A DNA stretch of 64,000 nucleotides from Amoebophrya sp. A120 (lineage: Eukaryota > Sar > Dinophyceae > Syndiniales > Amoebophryaceae), in NCBI GenBank assembly GCA_905178155.1, contig CAJINV010000001.1, positions 8,339,599 to 8,403,598 of the forward strand. The letters run 5' to 3'. Shown here one piece after another: positions 43,221 to 54,401 of the stretch (its first letter is position 1; every line of letters starts with the position of its first letter). Position numbers and translations under genes: made by a program. The notes under the pieces are model-generated. The model saw only the letters and a list, made by a program, of their open reading frames with translations, was not told where the DNA came from and searched no databases.

Positions 43221-44164
43221 TCAGGTAGCACAATCTTTGACCAGTGGCATCCCTTGCTCTTGCTCTTCCCCGGTAGAATTCTTCTGCGCGTCTTCCCCAG
43301 CCACGTTTCGCTTCGCCTCCTGGTACAAACTGGAGAACTTCCCGACAATGTCCATGTGGATCGCCGTGGAGACCGCGAGAAGAACCGTGCCCAAAGTGGT
43401 GTAGTATTGGATCAGCTTGCTGGTCAGAAGCGGGTTGAAGCTGATATCGAGCACCATCTCAATCGTCTGATCCACCTGCCCCGCCATCTTGTATGACTGC
43501 ATGCAGATCTGTAGAGTAGGACATACCCCATGGAAGGAGACCTCATGAGTTTCTGAAGTTTGAGTTTGTTGCTGTTCCCGGAAACAATCGTACATCCAAA
43601 ATGAACTTTTTCTTTTCTATCAGGCACGAGGAAAACATGTTCAAATTCTTCTATTACCGCAAAACACATGTTGCGCATGGGTCCGATGACGAGACAGACC
43701 GTGGCGAGGGCCATCAGCACTGCGGCAGTCCTATCCTTCGGATTGTACACGTACTGCGTCAAATTTGTCAGCAAGGCCAGCATCAGTGCCGCTTGGAACA
43801 CGTAGCTTGCCTCTAGTGATTCCTTGGAGACCGCGAACCCCAAGAGCGATCCCGCGAGCGCGGGCCAACATCAGTGTGCGACGCACATCGGAAACGCGAG
43901 CAGGGCCGTCCCGGCCGGGCCGAGGGTGCCGAACCAACCGCTATTTTTCTGTGGGGTCTGGTCTGGCATGGTGCCGGTGGCATCTTCAACGGCCGCTTTT
44001 TCCAGGTCTCGGCCGCTCGCCGAGGAGGAGGAACTCTGATCCCTGCCTAATTCTTGTGCAGTCGACCTGGTGGAGCTGCTACAGGAGGCAGGCTGCAGCT
44101 GTCCGTCACTTACTCCTAACGCTGCGGCAGTGCGGCCGGCCGCCTCGCCCCGCTGAGAAACCAT
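43221..44164 (-). CDS. multi-pass membrane protein with an in-frame TGA
   Basis: From ATG 44164 (MVSQRGEAAG) the frame runs through a Ser-rich N-terminus to GTALLAFPMCVAH, meets TGA at 43873-43871, and then continues in the same frame with CWPALAGSLLGFAVSKESLE and three hydrophobic segments, including FQAALMLALLTNL and TAAVLMALATVCLVIGPM. After a GT-AG intron (43657-43509; TTTGCG|GTAATAG, CTACAG|ATC) it ends with LGTVLLAVSTAI and an acidic tail at 43221. The TGA may be a sequencing error, a pseudogene lesion, or lie in a non-standard intron. No family recognised. Confidence 0.55.
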
Positions 44165-44732
44165 GCCGGTCTGAATCGAAAACGTTGCAGCTACATCTTG
44201 TGAAAGTAGTTGTCTACAGGCATTTGTGGACTCACTGAAGATCGCCTCGCATGACAAAACTGCAGGGTTCAGCGAATTTCCACCTCTTCAGTGACGCCCC
44301 GCTTCAACAACTCTCAGTCGTCGCTTTGCATACATTTACCCAACATGGAACGTGTCCCTCAAAGTTTGTAGTTTCTACGTTGGCGCTCTACGTACTACAC
44401 TCTCCCCCACTGCACTGCAAAACCACAAAACAGAATATTACGAAGCAAACAGAATGGCACCCGACGCGAACACGAACACGATTCTCGACCACTGGAGACC
44501 TGAGGTTCAACAAAATGAAAAGTGGCCCAGTCGCCGCTTTCGTGTCGAAAGCATTTACTTTTTACTTATCTTGTCGCCGAAGATCTGTATCAAGAATCCA
44601 ATGCGTGTACTACAGAATGTGTCGCTAGTGTCAACATATGTTCCCAAGACAAATGTAGTAGACATCTTTGGTCTTTGTCGCATGAATGTGGTCGTGGTGG
44701 TTGTGAGCAGCAAAGCTATGTTGCGGAAAAAC

Positions 44733-46361
44733 CTAGTACGCAATCCCGATTTTCCCCCGGAGTTCCTCCACCCCGGACGTTCTTCGGTTGCCGCCCTCCA
44801 GCGCCGATTTGCGCTCCTCTTTGCGCTCTGCTTTGCGCTTCTTCCACTTCTCCCACTGCTCTTCGCAATTATTGAAAATTCCGTCCAATGGCGTTTTGCA
44901 CTCCGGACATTTTTTTGACTTCGCCCAGTTCTTCATGGCGCAACTCTCGCAGAAGTAGTGCTTGCAATTCGTCACTATCGGCGGACTTTTGTTGTCTGCC
45001 CACCTCTTTTTGCAGGTCGCGCAAATTTCTGGCATCTTCAGCTTGGCGTCTGTTTAAGTGGTTCAGCATTCATTTGTTCACTAAAAACTTCATTTTTGCA
45101 CGAAAGGAGAAGATCAAGATGCAAGAACCAGGAGGACATTCATCATTCAACATAGCAGTAGAAAATATCGCATCAAGATCTTCAAAGTACAACAACTGTG
45201 CACCAATCTAATATCTTTACCTTCTGCCGTGAGATTTTTCTCATCATCCGAGTCGTCTTCGCTGGTGCTGATATCCTCTCCCGCGTCGACTCGTCGGCAG
45301 CGCTCCATGCGTTTTTGCAGTTTTTCCTGCTTCTTCTTCTGCTCCTCCTCCCACTGCTTGTCTAACTTCCAGCCGCCGGTGTGCTCTATTCTGGTGTGCA
45401 TGAAGATGCAGGCGTCTCCGTACCCACAGAACCCGGTCTGCATGTACTCCTTGCACACACCACCGTCGCCACTCATACCCCAGTAGTCGAACCGGGTGAT
45501 GCTCCGCGCGGTGGTGCTTGCTCGCACGGGGCCCATGTTATCCTGAGTAAAAACGTCCCCGCACCAGAGTTAAGATGTTGGGAAATCCGCTAGACAAATC
45601 CATAAGCTTTGGCTGTTTCGCATGACAAATTTGGACGCGTAGTGTAGTGCTGTTTGAGCTAGTTCAGCAGCATTACAGATCTAGTATCTCATGCTGATTG
45701 GACCATGACAAATTTCCAAACCGCATTAGAAAATGCTTCTCATGGGGCTCCGCATGAGAAACATTTTAAACATGCAGAGCTGCATGACAACTATGGTGTG
45801 GGGACGTTTTTACACAGAATACATGTTCCCGGTGATTTTGTTTTTCGACAGTGCCCCCTCGCTCTTCCCGATGTACTCCTTGCGCGCGTTCTGCCCGCGG
45901 TAGATGCCCGCGTCGAGGTTGCCCTCGTCTAGTGCGGACTTGATTTTCATGTTGCGCTCGTGAATGGACCGCTGATCCTGGTTGATGTCGGTGTCAATCT
46001 TGATATTCCTCGTAGCAAAGTCCTTCCCCGTGAGCTGCTGGCTGATCCCGAACTCGCTGGTCACGGAGTAGATATCTCCCGCCGCCTCCACCAGCGCACT
46101 GCCGGCGTCGCCCTGCTTCCATTTGGTGCTGCTTGCACTGCCGCCGAACTGGTTCTGCTTCACTGCGTTACTCGATTCTGGGTTTTTCAAGTTTCCCGTC
46201 GCGCGGCCCAGTGCCTGTCTTTTCGCCGCGTGCACGATCACGGTCTCGTCGCTGTCTGGTTTGTTGATGTTGTTGTTGGTACCCGCTTCTTCAGGCGCCG
46301 CAGCGGCGGCGTCCTGCTCTTGTTTCGCGGGCCCGGTCGGCCCCTTACGCTTCTTGAACAT
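44733..46361 (-). CDS. RNF113A: RNF113/Cwc24-type CCCH and RING splicing factor, 3 exons
   Basis: Exons 46361-45827, 45538-45221 and 45049-44733 encode 389 residues. The block GPVRASTTARSITRFDYW is the conserved segment before the CCCH finger. The finger itself, CKEYMQTGFCGYGDACIFMH, has spacing C-x8-C-x5-C-x3-H. It is followed by HTGGWKLDKQWEEE and a RING finger from CATCKKRW through CKHYFCESC to CPECK. Cwc24/RNF113A binds the 5' splice site region in the activated spliceosome, and the RING gives ubiquitin-ligase activity. Intron 1 is an inserted element whose removal joins ITGNM to GPVRAS; intron 2 is GT-AG. Confidence 0.92.
45539..45821. mobile_element. family G element, 283 bp, target duplication CATGT
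   Basis: Begins TATCCTGAGTAAAAACG and ends CGTTTTTACACAGAATA, each adjoining a TCCCC-rich block. CATGT flanks at 45534-45538 and 45822-45826. Contains GCATGACAAA, GCATTACAGA and CCATGACAAA motifs. It lies exactly between the disordered N-terminus and the conserved core of the RNF113 protein. Confidence 0.93.
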
Positions 46362-47176
46362 GAGCTTTACTACTATACTTCTTTCAGGAACTGATAGAGC
46401 AACGAGCAGGATGGCCAGATGAAGTGTGTGTGTGGGTGGGGGTAATGGTCTGTAGTTGTACCGTCAGTACAATATACTTTTTCTTCAGAAACAAAAACTG
46501 AGTCGAGTAGCCAAGTTGTATGTTAGAATCAAGGAGACCTGTGAATTTTGATTGCCATTACAACAAGATATTAGTCTGTCTTCGAAAGTCAAAGTGCCAC
46601 GATCCGTTATTGAGTTTACGATCGATTTCGTCCAGGCCCAGTAAATTTGCGTTCGCCAAGACGACCTCTTCCATTTTCGAGTACAGCAACATTTAAAGCT
46701 CGGATCTCATCTGTATCTCCTCACGATCAGACTTCATCACGATTTGCCACGCATTTGATCTTCGTTGAAAACTCGTGTCTTTTAAAAATCCCGGTGTTTG
46801 TTCTCACTTCAGAAACAAAACAAATCAGATCGTTGCTCGAACAGCCTTGGAACAATCAGGTGCCTTGTTTCGGTCTTAAATAGACAGTCAGAGTGTGTTT
46901 CCATCGCGAAAAAAAATGAGGTAGTACTCGTGTGACTTTATTCTATGTTCACCTCAACATGTTTGTATGAAAAAGTCGCCAACGAGTTCTCTATTTGTGT
47001 TCGTTTCTGCAGCCAGCAGAAGGCACATCAGGATCGTGCCCGTGCCACTTTCATGCTTGTTATTTCATCATGAGGCGTATGCTATGTCAACATCTTCCGA
47101 TCTGCTATGTATGTTGTGCAACGGAACCACTCATCCCGACATCCTTGCAAAAGTCCGAACAACTACAGGAGCACTA
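46362..47176. other. intergenic, no gene recognised
   Basis: About 815 bp upstream of the RNF113 gene and downstream of the phosphatase gene. Includes a short GTGTGTGTGG run near 46430. Short plus-strand ORFs have no recognisable content. Confidence 0.5.
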
Positions 47177-49216
47177 TTAACTGTCGCTGACGACACCGAC
47201 CGCCTCTTCGGCCTCGTTTGCTTCGCGGGCTACGGGCTGCAGGGTTTTCACCGAGCAGAGTAGCTCGGCGCTGACGTCCAGCACCCCCGCGGCGTTGTCG
47301 TACTCCCCGAAATAGTTGGGGGCCGAGAAAATCGTGATCAACGAGCGTCCGGCGAAGAATTCGTACCCGTCCTGCACCACCTGGTGGGCCCGGCACACGA
47401 GATCCAGGTCGTGCTTCTGCACGAAGTTTATCGCACGAAAAAAGTGTTACAGTTACACATTTGTTGTCAATTCAGCAACACAAATTTCTCTGCATGAGAG
47501 AGAAAACTTGCAATGCAGAAATCCCACGGGAAAATACCTGCGAAAGGAGGCTCCTACGCATATCCGGCATGACAGTGCTTGTCTGTCTTGCTTGGCCTGC
47601 AACCCAATGTGTAACTGTAACACTTTTTTCTCAGGATAAAGTTCCGCACGATGTCACTGCCGAACGCGTAGCTGATCCCGCGGTCACTCGGACGGATATT
47701 ACAGTGGAAAATGCCCCCACCCCAAAAGTCGCAAAAACTTGTGATGCGAAGTTTCCAAATGAAAACTTTTTGTCATGCATGAAAGAAATATGAATCTTTC
47801 TGATGCAGAGTCTAGGCGTGTATCGCATCGCTTGCATGACAAGCGCCACTCTTGCTGAGTTCTTTTGCAATACAAATTTTTGCTATTCACGATTGGAACT
47901 CTGTGATGCTGATAGATGCAAGAGGGCGAATGTTTCATTTGGAAGTTTTTGCAATACAAATGCTCCCAAGTTCGGGGGTGGGGGCATTTTTCACTTTGAT
48001 AACGAAACCCCGAGGTTCGCGCATCGGGGTCCGCCCACAACAGGTCGGCCAGCAGGCCGCTGTCCGAACACTCACACGGACGCTGCAACTCGCGGATCGG
48101 GTCCAGCGACTCCATGATCGTAGGGGAGATACCTCCGTGCATGCACAGAATTCGCTTGCCCACCAGAGCCGCGGGGGGCATACAGTTAAATACGTCCACG
48201 AAGCGCCGCCAGAGCTTCACGCCGGACCTGTGGAGCGGTTTTATCTTATATTTTGCTAGTTTCTGGTTGATCTGTACGTTCCCTTCTGAAGAAAGAAGAT
48301 GGTAGTTTCGCACAATGACAATCCGCAGACTTTTATATATCATAATATCGCGGCCATTGCGTGACGCATCTGCAAGTGCTGGCCAGCAGCTGCAGCAACA
48401 AATATATATGGGCACACTAAAACAAACGAGCTATACCGTCGCTTGACTTCGTCGAAGAAGCCGTAACATCTGGATGTGGCCGCGGTTTCGTGGTTGCCGC
48501 GCAGGAGAAACATGTTGTAGGGGTACTGGACCTTGTAGCAGAACAAGGTCTATCAAATGCAAAAATGTCTGGGTCTGGAAGAATGTAACTTGTGATGCTG
48601 CGTTTGGAATCCCAAAAAATCTGTATTGCACGAGCAGCAAAGGGAAGGCAACATTTGCTTCGCGGAGAGGGTATTTGTCATGCGCAATAGGCATTAAGAA
48701 GGCCTCAAAAAATCTGTGATGCTAGGGCAGGCATCACAGACATCATGGCTCCTGCAAAATGTGCACGACAAACTCCCCAAGTCTTCCAGACCCAGACATA
48801 TTTGCAATGCATAAGGTCGCGACCACGTCCAGGGAGTTTTTCCCCCGATCCACGTAGTCTCCGAGGAAGAGAAAGTTTTTCGTGCCGGGGTACCCGACCA
48901 GCTCGAAGAGCCTCAACAAATCGTGAAACTGCCCATGCGTGTCGCCCATGATGGTGACCGGCGCGGCGAGCTCGAGTAAGGACGGTTGGGACAGGAAGAG
49001 CGCGCGCACGAGGTGGAGCATCCACTCCATGTCCTGCTCCAGAAACGGTAACCATGTTCCCGCGACTTGCGACTGCAGGGCGAGAAACGACTGCAGTAAC
49101 CTTTCGACACTGGGTCGCACCGGTGCGTGGCGCGTCGACGAATCCGTCGCAGTCGCGGTGTTGGTTCTCTCTTTACAAATGGAAAGCCCCGGCGCGCGAC
49201 GCGCATCGTTCCTCAT
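47177..49216 (-). CDS. PP1-type serine/threonine phosphatase, 5 exons
   Basis: Exons 49216-48819, 48550-48437, 48227-48007, 47696-47644 and 47428-47177 give about 345 residues. Metal-binding motifs of the PPP family are present in order: GDTHGQ near residue 91, GDYVDRG near 119, RGNHE near 150, then CMHGGISP and [16 protein letters not shown], followed by [14 protein letters not shown]. The wording [15 protein letters not shown] and KHDLDL fits PP1 rather than PP2A. The N-terminal 50 residues are an extension. Three of four introns are inserted elements, each from a different family (A, H, I); only the 48436-48228 intron is conventional (CG|GTATAG, CCACAG|G). Confidence 0.93.
47429..47638. 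mobile_element. family I element, 210 bp, target duplication AAGTT
   Basis: Ends TATCGCACGAAAAAAGTG and the near-complement of TATCCTGAGAAAAAAGTG, both followed by TTACAGTTACACA. AAGTT flanks at 47424-47428 and 47639-47643. Excision joins SDIVRN to FVQKHDLD in PP1. AAGTT offers no AG at the intron 3' end on the gene strand. Confidence 0.93.
47697..48001. mobile_element. family H element, 305 bp, target duplication ACGRA
   Basis: Ends TATTACAGTGGAAAATG and the complement of TATCAAAGTGAAAAATG, each followed by CCCCCACCCC. Flanks ACGGA (47692-47696) and ACGAA (48002-48006) differ by one base. Removal joins DARTSGF to RPSDRGISY in PP1. Many GCAATACAAA and TTTGTCATGC motifs inside. Confidence 0.9.
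48551..48813. mobile_element. family A element with family C-like right end, 263 bp, target duplication AGGTC
   Basis: Left end TATCAAATGCAAAAATG; right end is the complement of TATGCATTGCAAATATG. AGGTC flanks at 48546-48550 and 48814-48818. Excision joins LDVVAT to LFCYKVQYP in PP1. Interior similar to the copy at 12127-12388. Confidence 0.93.
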
Positions 49217-49861
49217 GCACAGAACTGAGCTGTGCAGCTGAGACAGCTGACACTACTTCACTTGCTGAGCGCCCCATACAGCAAGAAAAGTAGTGATACA
49301 GAAGTACCAAAATGTTTGTAGTGTCTACGTATCAAATCATCTCTTGTTGTGCTGACCACACTAGCAAACTTAGGAAGATGGACGGAAGTATCATCTTCGG
49401 TACTGGATACATGGTAGCCAGGCAAAAATGGCCGTAGGTAACTACGACTACCGTGGTAGCGCGAATGGAGTCGGAGGCACAAAGTAGTTGTCGTGAAAAT
49501 AAAATGGAAACAAACTTATGCCGACGGCATCAAAGTGCGGCTTTCATGTGAAAACATGTTTTTTCGTAGTAATAACTACGACGCTAGCTACCCTAGACCT
49601 ACACACAAGCGACCTGCCTCTGAAAATTTAGTTTGAAGAAAATTGGTTAGCGCGTAGATAGCTGCATAAATCTAAATCCTATTTGCGCGTAGATTTCTTG
49701 TACATTTCTCGATATTCTTACTTCCTCATATTTTTGGATCTTCCCCGGGTCTTTGAAATATCTCAGTACTAGATGTTGTGTTCTACCTGTAGTTGTAAAT
49801 CGAATTCTCGCCACTACTAGGGTGACTTCGCTATTTTTTTTTGGTACTACTGCAGCGATGC

Positions 49862-50335
49862 TCATACAACGCCAGCACTAGCTTTACGACATGACAAACG
49901 CAAAGAGAGCGCACGTGCCGGGGAACTTTGTATCTGCATAATGCTTCCGGAATTGGAGTCCAGGGCGATGAGAATGCGTTTTCCTCTGCCGGGGGACGCG
50001 TAGGAATCTTCGCTGTCGACATGTGAGGGCTCGGCCGGTAGCTGTCGTGGCGTCGGGTGCGGCGTTTCCTTATTCTCGGCCGTCCTTTTCGGCGACGTCA
50101 GCGTACTATCAGTACTCGGCTGCGCGACACTCTGCCTCCGAGGCGACCCTCGGGGCGATGTCTGCGGGCTCTTCGGTTTGGCCCCTTCGGGGGAGTTTTT
50201 TTCCGCCGGCATCGAGACAACCCTGCAGCTTGGTGGCTTTGTAGCGTTGTTGGAGAAAGCCTTCCAGAAGATAAGTACTCACCGCCTTCCGATTGGGCTG
50301 ACACTGGTAATGCGTGCAGTTTCTCTCCGCACCAT
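49862..50335 (-). CDS. short Ser/Pro-rich hypothetical protein, 2 exons
   Basis: Exon 1 is 50335-50283, MVRRETARITSVSPIGR, ending at a strong donor CG|GTGAGTAC. Exon 2 starts at 50222 after GCTGCAG and continues VVSMPAEKNSPEG in frame to a stop at 49862. The product is about 138 residues, Ser/Pro/Thr-rich, with a short ordered motif GRGKRILIALDSN. The 3' end may be spliced further, since the last 25 residues look non-coding. No family recognised. Confidence 0.45.
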
Positions 50336-50406
50336 GCTCCCGTGTCTTAAGCTTGTTCCAAGCCGCCGTTGCCAAAGTGTAACAAAAGGAGGTCTGACAG
50401 GCTAAC

Positions 50407-51056
50407 TTATTTTCGTCGTCTTATTGTAAGCACATAATTATGAATCACGTTCACGACCAAAGAAACAGCATTGAGGATATCAGAATCTGGGTAGTGCTGG
50501 TTGTGTGTTGAAGCTGTCAACTGCAAACTGGCATATTGTAGAAAAAGCAAGAATGAAGAGCAGTATCTTATTTCCCAGTTCCAAACGAGTCGGTGCTCCA
50601 AGTGGGCCAAGAAATCTTTGGAGGACGATGGTCTATATACCGCCGTGTACGTCGCGGTCTTCAGTGCACGTTGCAGAATTAGGACGCATACGGCGAATAA
50701 AGCTGCACGAAACCGAGCAATCTTTACAATCATCAGAATTACCGATGCAAGTAGGGAGTACTCACCAGTGTTGGTACCAAAAATCGCGCACGAACGAGTC
50801 TGACGAGGCAACGACCGATGCTTTTTCGTGATGAAACAGCTGAGCTACTGGCTACCGCTAGAAGGTAGAGACTGACCGATAAGAAAGAATAAGTTGAAGT
50901 ACCAATTTCTGACCGAGCTTCAGCACTATCAACATAAGTAAATGAGGCCATTTCGTCCACACCGATTCTGAGGTTCTGCTGCAAGAAAACATACAGTAAA
51001 ATTCGGAAACACAAACAGGCACAAGTGCACTTCTGCCATGCACTGTCCGTCTTCAC
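50407..51056 (-). CDS. possible multi-pass membrane protein, structure unresolved
   Basis: Two overlapping minus-strand open stretches (51056-50739 and 50811-50407) contain hydrophobic segments such as YSFLSVSLYLLAVASS, YSLLASVILMIV and ILNAVSLVVNVIHNYVL. A donor-like GTGAGTAC follows FLVPTL near 50765. I could not find a unique acceptor that joins them in frame, so exon boundaries and start are unknown. Confidence 0.3.
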
Positions 51057-51272
51057 TGTATTAACCGCGAAGCTATCACGGCAACTGAGCTAACGTGAAA
51101 ATTCTATCACTTGAGTATGCGTATGCGTGTGTTCAAGCTTTAGCTTGTGAAAAAAATGCAGAAAAAAACATCGAAATTCAGGTATCTATGTATAGCGCGC
51201 TGGTCCTTCGTGTGTGAAAAAGAGCTGCACACTGGACAACAGCAAAAGGTTTAAGTATTGCTGCTCGCCTTC

Positions 51273-52565
51273 TTACCCTACACGCGAACGTTTGTTTGGT
51301 ACCGAGGACGAGCGGGCCGCCGCGCGGGTGAAGCTTGCTCCGGGCGCGTTGGCGCTATTGGGAATTTCGCCCGTGGCCTCCGACCCCACACCGGGCAGGT
51401 CGCAAATCAGCCGCCGCTGAATCTCTTCGTCCCGGCTCTCCTTGGCAATTTGCACCGCCGCCTCGTTGGCCCACGCCCGGTAGCCCTGCCTGTCCGCCGC
51501 CCCGCGATGCCTTGTGTCCGCCAGCGCCTTGGTGTACTTGTCAGTCGTGTCATTGCACAGCGAGGGAAAAATCTGCGCGTGCGTTTTGGAAATCAACTCC
51601 AGCCCCACCAGGTCCGCCTGGGCGAAGGGGCCTACCTGGTTGTAGCGGCGCCCGAAACCGTAGGTGACCGTATCGTCCACGTCTCCCGCCGAGCAAACGC
51701 CGTCGTGCACCAGCGCGATGCACTCCCGGAGCAGGCACGCCTGCAACCGGGCGTGCACGAAGCCGGCCACCTCCTTCTTCATCAAAATCGGCTTTTTTCC
51801 ACACCTCTCGAGCAGCTTTTTCACGACGTGTATCCTAGTAGTTGCCGCCGTTGTTGTTCCACCCAGCAGCCGGTCCGAGTACAACTCGACGACCGGCATG
51901 TAGAGCGCTGGGCCGACGAAGTGCGCGATGGTGAGGTCCAGTTTCTCGTATGCTTTTCCCAGCTTCGCCCGCAGATCCTTCAATAAAAGCGAACTGGTGT
52001 TGGAACAAACGGGCACTTTTCCCTCCTTCACCGCGGGGAGCGCGTCCGCCAGCTGCCTGTACACATGGCACTTTACCTCGATGTCTTCAAAAACCGCCTC
52101 GAAAATGACGTCGAACGACTCGGTAGTCGCGCTGTTGTAGTTGTTCCCAGCACCTCGCGAGGACTTCTTCGGTTTCTGCTTACTGCTCGTGCCCGTCTGC
52201 TGCTGCGCGGTCGTTAATGTTTTGGCCTGCAAGTAGTCCCCGGGCAGGCAGTGCACGCCTTCCATCAGCATGTCCACGGCGGGGTGCGCCCCCCGACTGG
52301 GGTCCTTAGTGGGACTGTTGAACAGCGAGGCGAGATCCTCCTCCAGGTGGTTCATGTTGGTTTTGGAAACGAAATCTTCCACCGTCTCCCGCATGTTGGT
52401 ATTCACCATGTGATCCAGGAATTCCAGCCCGCGGGCGTCAAACAAGTGCACCTCGTGCCCATACACCAGCAGACTGTTTGCAATGCCCTGTCCCATGAAC
52501 CCGCAGCCCACGACCAAGATCCGCTTCTGGTCCGGGTTCCAGTGGAGAGAACCTTTCGGCTCCAT
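51273..52565 (-). CDS. 3-hydroxyacyl-CoA dehydrogenase family protein
   Basis: A single exon of 430 codons from ATG 52565 (MEPKGSLHW). The N-terminal Rossmann fold carries ILVVGCGFMGQGIA, the NAD-binding GxGxxG, and HLFDARG at the end of the second strand. The substrate loop AHFVGPALYMPVVELYSD replaces the usual HFFNP with HFVGP. The C-terminal helical domain is typical: VAGFVHARLQACLLRECIAL, then GVCSAGDVDDTV, then YGFGRRYNQVGPFAQADLVG. A Ser/Lys/Gly-rich insert near residue 125 and a basic tail are extra. The family oxidises 3-hydroxyacyl-CoA or related 3-hydroxy acids with NAD; lambda-crystallin-like members have similar architecture. Confidence 0.88.
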   Translation of the reverse strand: MEPKGSLHWNPDQKRILVVGCGFMGQGIANSLLVYGHEVHLFDARGLEFLDHMVNTNMRETVEDFVSKTNMNHLEEDLASLFNSPTKDPSRGAHPAVDMLMEGVHCLPGDYLQAKTLTTAQQQTGTSSKQKPKKSSRGAGNNYNSATTESFDVIFEAVFEDIEVKCHVYRQLADALPAVKEGKVPVCSNTSSLLLKDLRAKLGKAYEKLDLTIAHFVGPALYMPVVELYSDRLLGGTTTAATTRIHVVKKLLERCGKKPILMKKEVAGFVHARLQACLLRECIALVHDGVCSAGDVDDTVTYGFGRRYNQVGPFAQADLVGLELISKTHAQIFPSLCNDTTDKYTKALADTRHRGAADRQGYRAWANEAAVQIAKESRDEEIQRRLICDLPGVGSEATGEIPNSANAPGASFTRAAARSSSVPNKRSRVG

Positions 52566-53043
52566 TTTTTGTAGTCGTGCTTTTGAGGGCAACTACAACT
52601 TGCTCTTCTAGAACCTTGTGTATTGCAAACACGCCTCAGCGGGCGTGTCTACTTGTCGACTCGTACACGACATTGACTTGCTCCAGCACTCTCCCGCATA
52701 GCACCTCAGAACGCGAAATGGCATGATTCACGAAAAAAAGTACTAGCTACGATGCGCCGCTCTTTTGACATTTTGAGACCTCCGTTCTCCCCCGAGAGAA
52801 AAGAAAATTTCACCGCTCCATCGGATATTGCAACTGAGACTGTCGCACGTATCTCTACCCCCTACAGATGACGCGCGCCCGTGCGACAGAACCAAGTTTT
52901 CACGTGATGGTCCTGAGACGCAGATTTGACGTCCTTTCGATCGTAGCAATTTGCCCCGATTCGGGGAGATTACTCTTGCACACACTCACAAATATAACGG
53001 CTTTGGTTTTGTTCTTGCTCTTGCGAAAAATTTGGCTTGATTG

Positions 53044-53703
53044 CTATCTTTGTGGATTCTTGTTTTTCTTAAGTATGCCTGCCTCCTCGAGAACCACTGA
53101 CAAGGCGTCACGGACGAGCGCGGCATTGGGCGGCGGTCTCGCGATGGCCTTAAACTCGTTAAAGTCATTTCTTTTCGTCTTTGAAATCGCTTCTTTAGCA
53201 TCAGAAAAAGCGTTCAAGACGCCCTTTATATCAGCCTCAACATCGTCCGATTTTTCCGCTTCTGTGCATCGCTCCTGCAGGGTCTCCAGCACTTTTTCCA
53301 GCGCGGGTGCCGGATCCTCATTCGTAAAACCGCCCCGCTCTTTTTTACTCAGCAGCAACAACAGGTACACCGCGTGCAGCCACAACGCGATCGCCGGGAA
53401 GGCGCCGGGCGAAAACCCTTCCAGGCGCTTGAAAAACTCGCTACTTCGCTCGGTCGATATTGCAAGTGGGGTACCTCCTGGCGATCTAGCCACGTCTGTG
53501 TTTATTCCTTCCCGTTCTTCACCCTTGTTGTTGTTCTCTTCGTCCAGTACAAAAAAGGGTTGCAGCCGCTCCAGACATGGGTCTGGGTTCGAAAGCCACA
53601 CGCCGGGAACTTCCTGCACTTGTTGGTAAAAGCGCGGGAATTCTACCACTGGAATAGTTTCCGCGGCGCCGCCACAAAAACCTTCAGGCTCGTCGTCAGT
53701 CAT
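53044..53703 (-). CDS. small acidic hypothetical protein
   Basis: 219 codons from ATG 53703. The middle has a hydrophobic stretch FPAIALWLHAVYLLLLLSKK that could be a membrane helix or a buried helix. The C-terminal 80 residues are helical and end NDFNEFKAIARPPPNAALVR, then DALSVVL. That wording recalls the base of the dynein heavy-chain stalk (a PP motif followed by a helix), but the protein is far too short to be a motor and the likeness is faint. No intron seen. Confidence 0.65.
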   Translation of the reverse strand: MTDDEPEGFCGGAAETIPVVEFPRFYQQVQEVPGVWLSNPDPCLERLQPFFVLDEENNNKGEEREGINTDVARSPGGTPLAISTERSSEFFKRLEGFSPGAFPAIALWLHAVYLLLLLSKKERGGFTNEDPAPALEKVLETLQERCTEAEKSDDVEADIKGVLNAFSDAKEAISKTKRNDFNEFKAIARPPPNAALVRDALSVVLEEAGILKKNKNPQR

Positions 53704-54401
53704 CTTGATGCTCTATCTATTTGCATACCTCGCTTTCGCTTTGCTGAGATTCAGCATACAGATCCCAAAACGTTGCATACATTATTAATCCATCGCGATG
53801 GCAAAGCTCGCCGGTTTGCTTGAAGATCCTCACGCCCATTTCGAAATACGCCACACTGCGAAACTCCAGACACTGCGGAACCGCATTTCGAAATACGCAG
53901 CACTCTCCGCTGCATATTCATACTTCATTCGTACACGGAAGATTATTTGCACTTCACTGCATGAAAACCTCATACTGTACAAGCGTTTTTGTATGTGTAC
54001 AAAGGGTGTTCCCTTGCCTGCTCATCTGCCCCGACTTTGCAAAAAGTAGTGTATGACTCATTTCCCCGGTGATCAAAATCTCAATGTTGTTTTACTTGTA
54101 TCTATGTGTACTTTCACAAAAAAAAAAACAGAACCGTCATGAATGTTTTGCAGCAAAAGAGAAGAAACAAAAACGAATGCTCGAACTTTACAAAAAAACG
54201 CATGTGAAAAATCTTCGAAACTGCTAAAAAATGGAAACCAACTAGCTAAATTCTAATTTTTTTCGTATTACAACCATCAAACGCGCTAAGGCTAACACAA
54301 ACTCCCATCGCCAACCAAATACTTATATTGCTGTCGACCTCACGAAGTAATAGATTCCTTGGCTGAGTCTAGCTGTCCCAGAATAAAGTTCCGAATACTT
54401 C
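53704..54401. other. intergenic, no gene recognised
   Basis: About 700 bp, A-rich around 54110-54260, with short plus-strand ORFs of no recognisable content. Confidence 0.5.

Noticed and set aside
43860-43880. Selenocysteine as the explanation for the in-frame TGA
   Set aside because: No known selenoprotein family fits and no SECIS-like structure was identified by eye; error or a lesion is more likely. Kept only as a remote option.
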